From NCBI GenBank assembly GCA_947584775.1, contig CANPWT010000062.1:1-5185 (forward strand): a stretch of 5,185 bases of DNA. The letters are read 5' to 3'. A program made the position numbers and the translations under genes. The stretch is from an uncultured Clostridia bacterium. Its GTDB lineage: Bacteria > Bacillota > Clostridia > Christensenellales > UBA1242. Below, piece by piece: positions 4,384-5,185 of the stretch (its first letter is position 1; each line of letters starts with the position of its first letter). Below the pieces are notes generated by a model. The model was not told the DNA's origin and made no database searches. It saw only the letters and a program-made list of their open reading frames with translations.

Positions 4384-4464
4384 TTACAAATAATATATGC
4401 TAAAATGTTTGTAATTTATAAAATATTTATTTATAATATTATATATAACAATATTTTTTATAAA
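4384..4464 (+). repeat. Array unit 4: divergent last copy next to the exported-protein gene
   Basis: TTACAAA (4384-4390) and TTTGTAA (4408-4414) flank TGCTAAAAT at 4398-4406. TTTATAAAATATT (4415-4427) then pairs imperfectly with AATATTTTTTATAAA (4450-4464). If the box is active, the transcript would start near 4413 and carry about 87 bases of leader before the ATG at 4500. Confidence 0.5.
4398..4406 (+). promoter_or_regulatory. Extended -10-like box closest to the exported-protein gene
   Basis: TGCTAAAAT with no good -35; the nearest candidate at 17 bases is TAATTT at 4378-4383. This is the best candidate for a proximal promoter of the downstream gene. Confidence 0.45.
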
Positions 4465-4489
4465 ACGGAACAAAATAATTAAAATGTTT

Positions 4490-4494
4490 AGGAG
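4490..4494 (+). promoter_or_regulatory. Ribosome-binding site for the ATG at 4500
   Basis: AGGAG lies five bases before the ATG at 4500, ideal spacing. The ATG at 4513, in frame with the exported protein in this sequence, is 18 bases away and has no site of its own. The site therefore points to 4500 as the intended start, out of frame at the present G-tract length. Confidence 0.85.
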
Positions 4495-4512
4495 TTTTGA
4501 TGTTAAAAACCA

Positions 4513-5185
4513 ATGGGGGGGGGGCAGCCTAAAAATAAAATTAAAATTGGCATAATTTTGACCAGTTTTTTGGTTTTATTGCTGCTTGCAATTCCGTTGG
4601 TGCACGCCTGGTTTACTGCAACCACAAGGCGGGAAAATAGTTTAACATTCCATAATCTTTCAGTAAATATAGTCAATTCAAACAGCGGTGAAGTGCTTCA
4701 AGATTCCGCTTTTACCGAGCAATATTTATCCACATTAAAGCCAGGGGACAAATTGAACATAACCAACACTGCCGTTAAAAACGAGGGCACAGCCGATGTT
4801 TATGCAATTGCCAAATTAAACGTGGAAGTTGTAAAGGCAGGGCAAGCAACCCTAAGTTGGCAAGCGTATTACAATTTGATGGGCGAATATATTAACATAC
4901 AATCTTTTGCCTTGACCCCCGTGCAAGCAACAAAAATAAAAGCAGGGGAGCAACAACCGCTAAATATAAATTGGGTTTTCCCTGGTCAGGTCATTTCTGC
5001 CGACTATATTTCCGCCCAAGCCCATGTTTCAATTGAAATTCAGGCCGTTCAGTCGTATTTGCCAAACGCAAAGGCGTACGCAAACGAGGCGGATTATGCC
5101 ACATATTTCATTTTAAAAAACACAAATAAATTAACTTTGTCCGACCCATTGCGCAAAATTGGTGATGTGGTGGACACTGTTGACG
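4513..5185 (+). CDS. Exported protein with SipW/TasA-like N-terminus, probably phase-variable (3' end outside window)
   Basis: The frame is open from ATG 4513 to the window end (224 codons). After a polar N-terminus (PKNKIKIG) comes a hydrophobic helix (about 12-30) and a likely cleavage site after Val-His-Ala32, then WFTATTRRENSLTFHN. A small Ala before an aromatic-Phe-Thr stretch is typical of signal peptides handled by the SipW peptidase in the TasA/camelysin families. LKPGDKLNITNT at 75-86, KNEGTADVYA at 89-98 and strand-rich sequence fit a secreted beta-sandwich, as in fibre- or matrix-forming TasA-like proteins. No SipW gene is in view. The start is uncertain: ATG 4500 has the ribosome site but needs G9 or G12. 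The family call is from pattern only, and the C-terminus is unseen. Confidence 0.75.
   Translation, partial: MGGGQPKNKIKIGIILTSFLVLLLLAIPLVHAWFTATTRRENSLTFHNLSVNIVNSNSGEVLQDSAFTEQYLSTLKPGDKLNITNTAVKNEGTADVYAIAKLNVEVVKAGQATLSWQAYYNLMGEYINIQSFALTPVQATKIKAGEQQPLNINWVFPGQVISADYISAQAHVSIEIQAVQSYLPNAKAYANEADYATYFILKNTNKLTLSDPLRKIGDVVDTVD
4515..4524 (+). repeat. G10 homopolymer at the start of the exported-protein gene
   Basis: Ten consecutive G in an AT-rich region. From ATG 4500 the ten-G form reads MLKTNGGGAA and then TAA at 4530-4532. Nine or twelve G would give MLKTNGGGQPKNKIKIG and continue into the long ORF, while eleven would end after MLKTNGGGGSLKIKLKLA. Such tracts are classic slipped-strand switches in contingency genes. 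A homopolymer sequencing error of one base is the main alternative. Confidence 0.8.

Larger units (their letters stand above)
4010..4464 (+). repeat. Array of five promoter-like/hairpin units, non-coding
   Basis: The 514-bp gap between genes (3986-4499) carries no credible ORF. It holds five related units. Three are full copies beginning at the TAAAAT boxes at 4033, 4122 and 4267, one is a miniature (boxes and hairpin 4202-4264), and one is a divergent last copy (4384-4464). A full unit reads TGCTAAAAT, then a six-base gap, TGTGGT plus AATATTTTATAA, a variable segment of about 28-32 bases, TTATAAAATATT, TCA and ACC-T-ACA, usually followed by T residues. The arms are conserved and the variable segment between them is not. 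Between the last copies, 4357-4383 shows nothing recognisable. Confidence 0.85.

Noticed and set aside
4010..4464. CRISPR array
   Set aside because: Repeat lengths and spacings are irregular, the units are long palindromes with promoter-like boxes, the segments between arms are partly similar to each other, and no cas gene is in view.
4010..4464. Transposon-borne element or MITE
   Set aside because: Inverted repeats recur inside each unit and do not bound the whole array; no target-site duplication or transposase is seen. A dispersed repeat family cannot be excluded from one locus.

Overview
This AT-rich window most resembles an uncultured low-GC Firmicute (Clostridia-like). The basis is indirect: AT-biased codon use, TTGACA/TAAAAT promoters, AAGGAG ribosome sites, U-run terminators, and an exported protein with a SipW-type signal peptide. 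All five chromosomal genes whose ends are visible stop with TAA. The lineage is an inference; nothing here fixes it.

Left part (1-2000), all on the minus strand. In transcription order: ung (uracil-DNA glycosylase); an unrecognised 101-residue protein with its own promoter and terminator; then a promoter, an 18-codon isoleucine-rich leader ORF, an intrinsic terminator and the first 255 codons of ileS (isoleucyl-tRNA synthetase, cut by the window edge). The ileS leader looks like classical ribosome-mediated attenuation. No T-box, the usual Firmicute device, is visible. The leader ORF appears to be leaderless, its ATG falling where the transcript should begin.

Middle part (2001-3985), plus strand. 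A divergent intergenic region drives ung leftwards and a three-gene operon rightwards: lgt (prolipoprotein diacylglyceryl transferase), a six-helix membrane protein of unknown function, and a coiled-coil cytoplasmic protein of unknown function. The genes overlap by 17 and 1 nt, and the operon ends in a strong intrinsic terminator. lgt and ung, like the ileS leader ORF, have a -10 box exactly six bases before the ATG and no nearby ribosome site.

Right part (3986-5185), plus strand. About 450 bp of non-coding DNA hold an array of related units, each with a TGCTAAAAT-type box followed by a long AT-rich hairpin, in several cases with a T-run. The first unit carries a consensus promoter inside an 11+11 bp palindrome. 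Downstream lies the start of an exported protein with a SipW/TasA/camelysin-type N-terminus. Its start region holds a run of ten G. At this length the ATG with the good ribosome site (4500) is out of frame, while an ATG without one (4513) is in frame. G9 or G12 would join the strong start to the protein. This looks like a phase-variable surface or matrix protein under a repeat-rich regulatory region, and with the ileS leader it is the most interesting part of the window.
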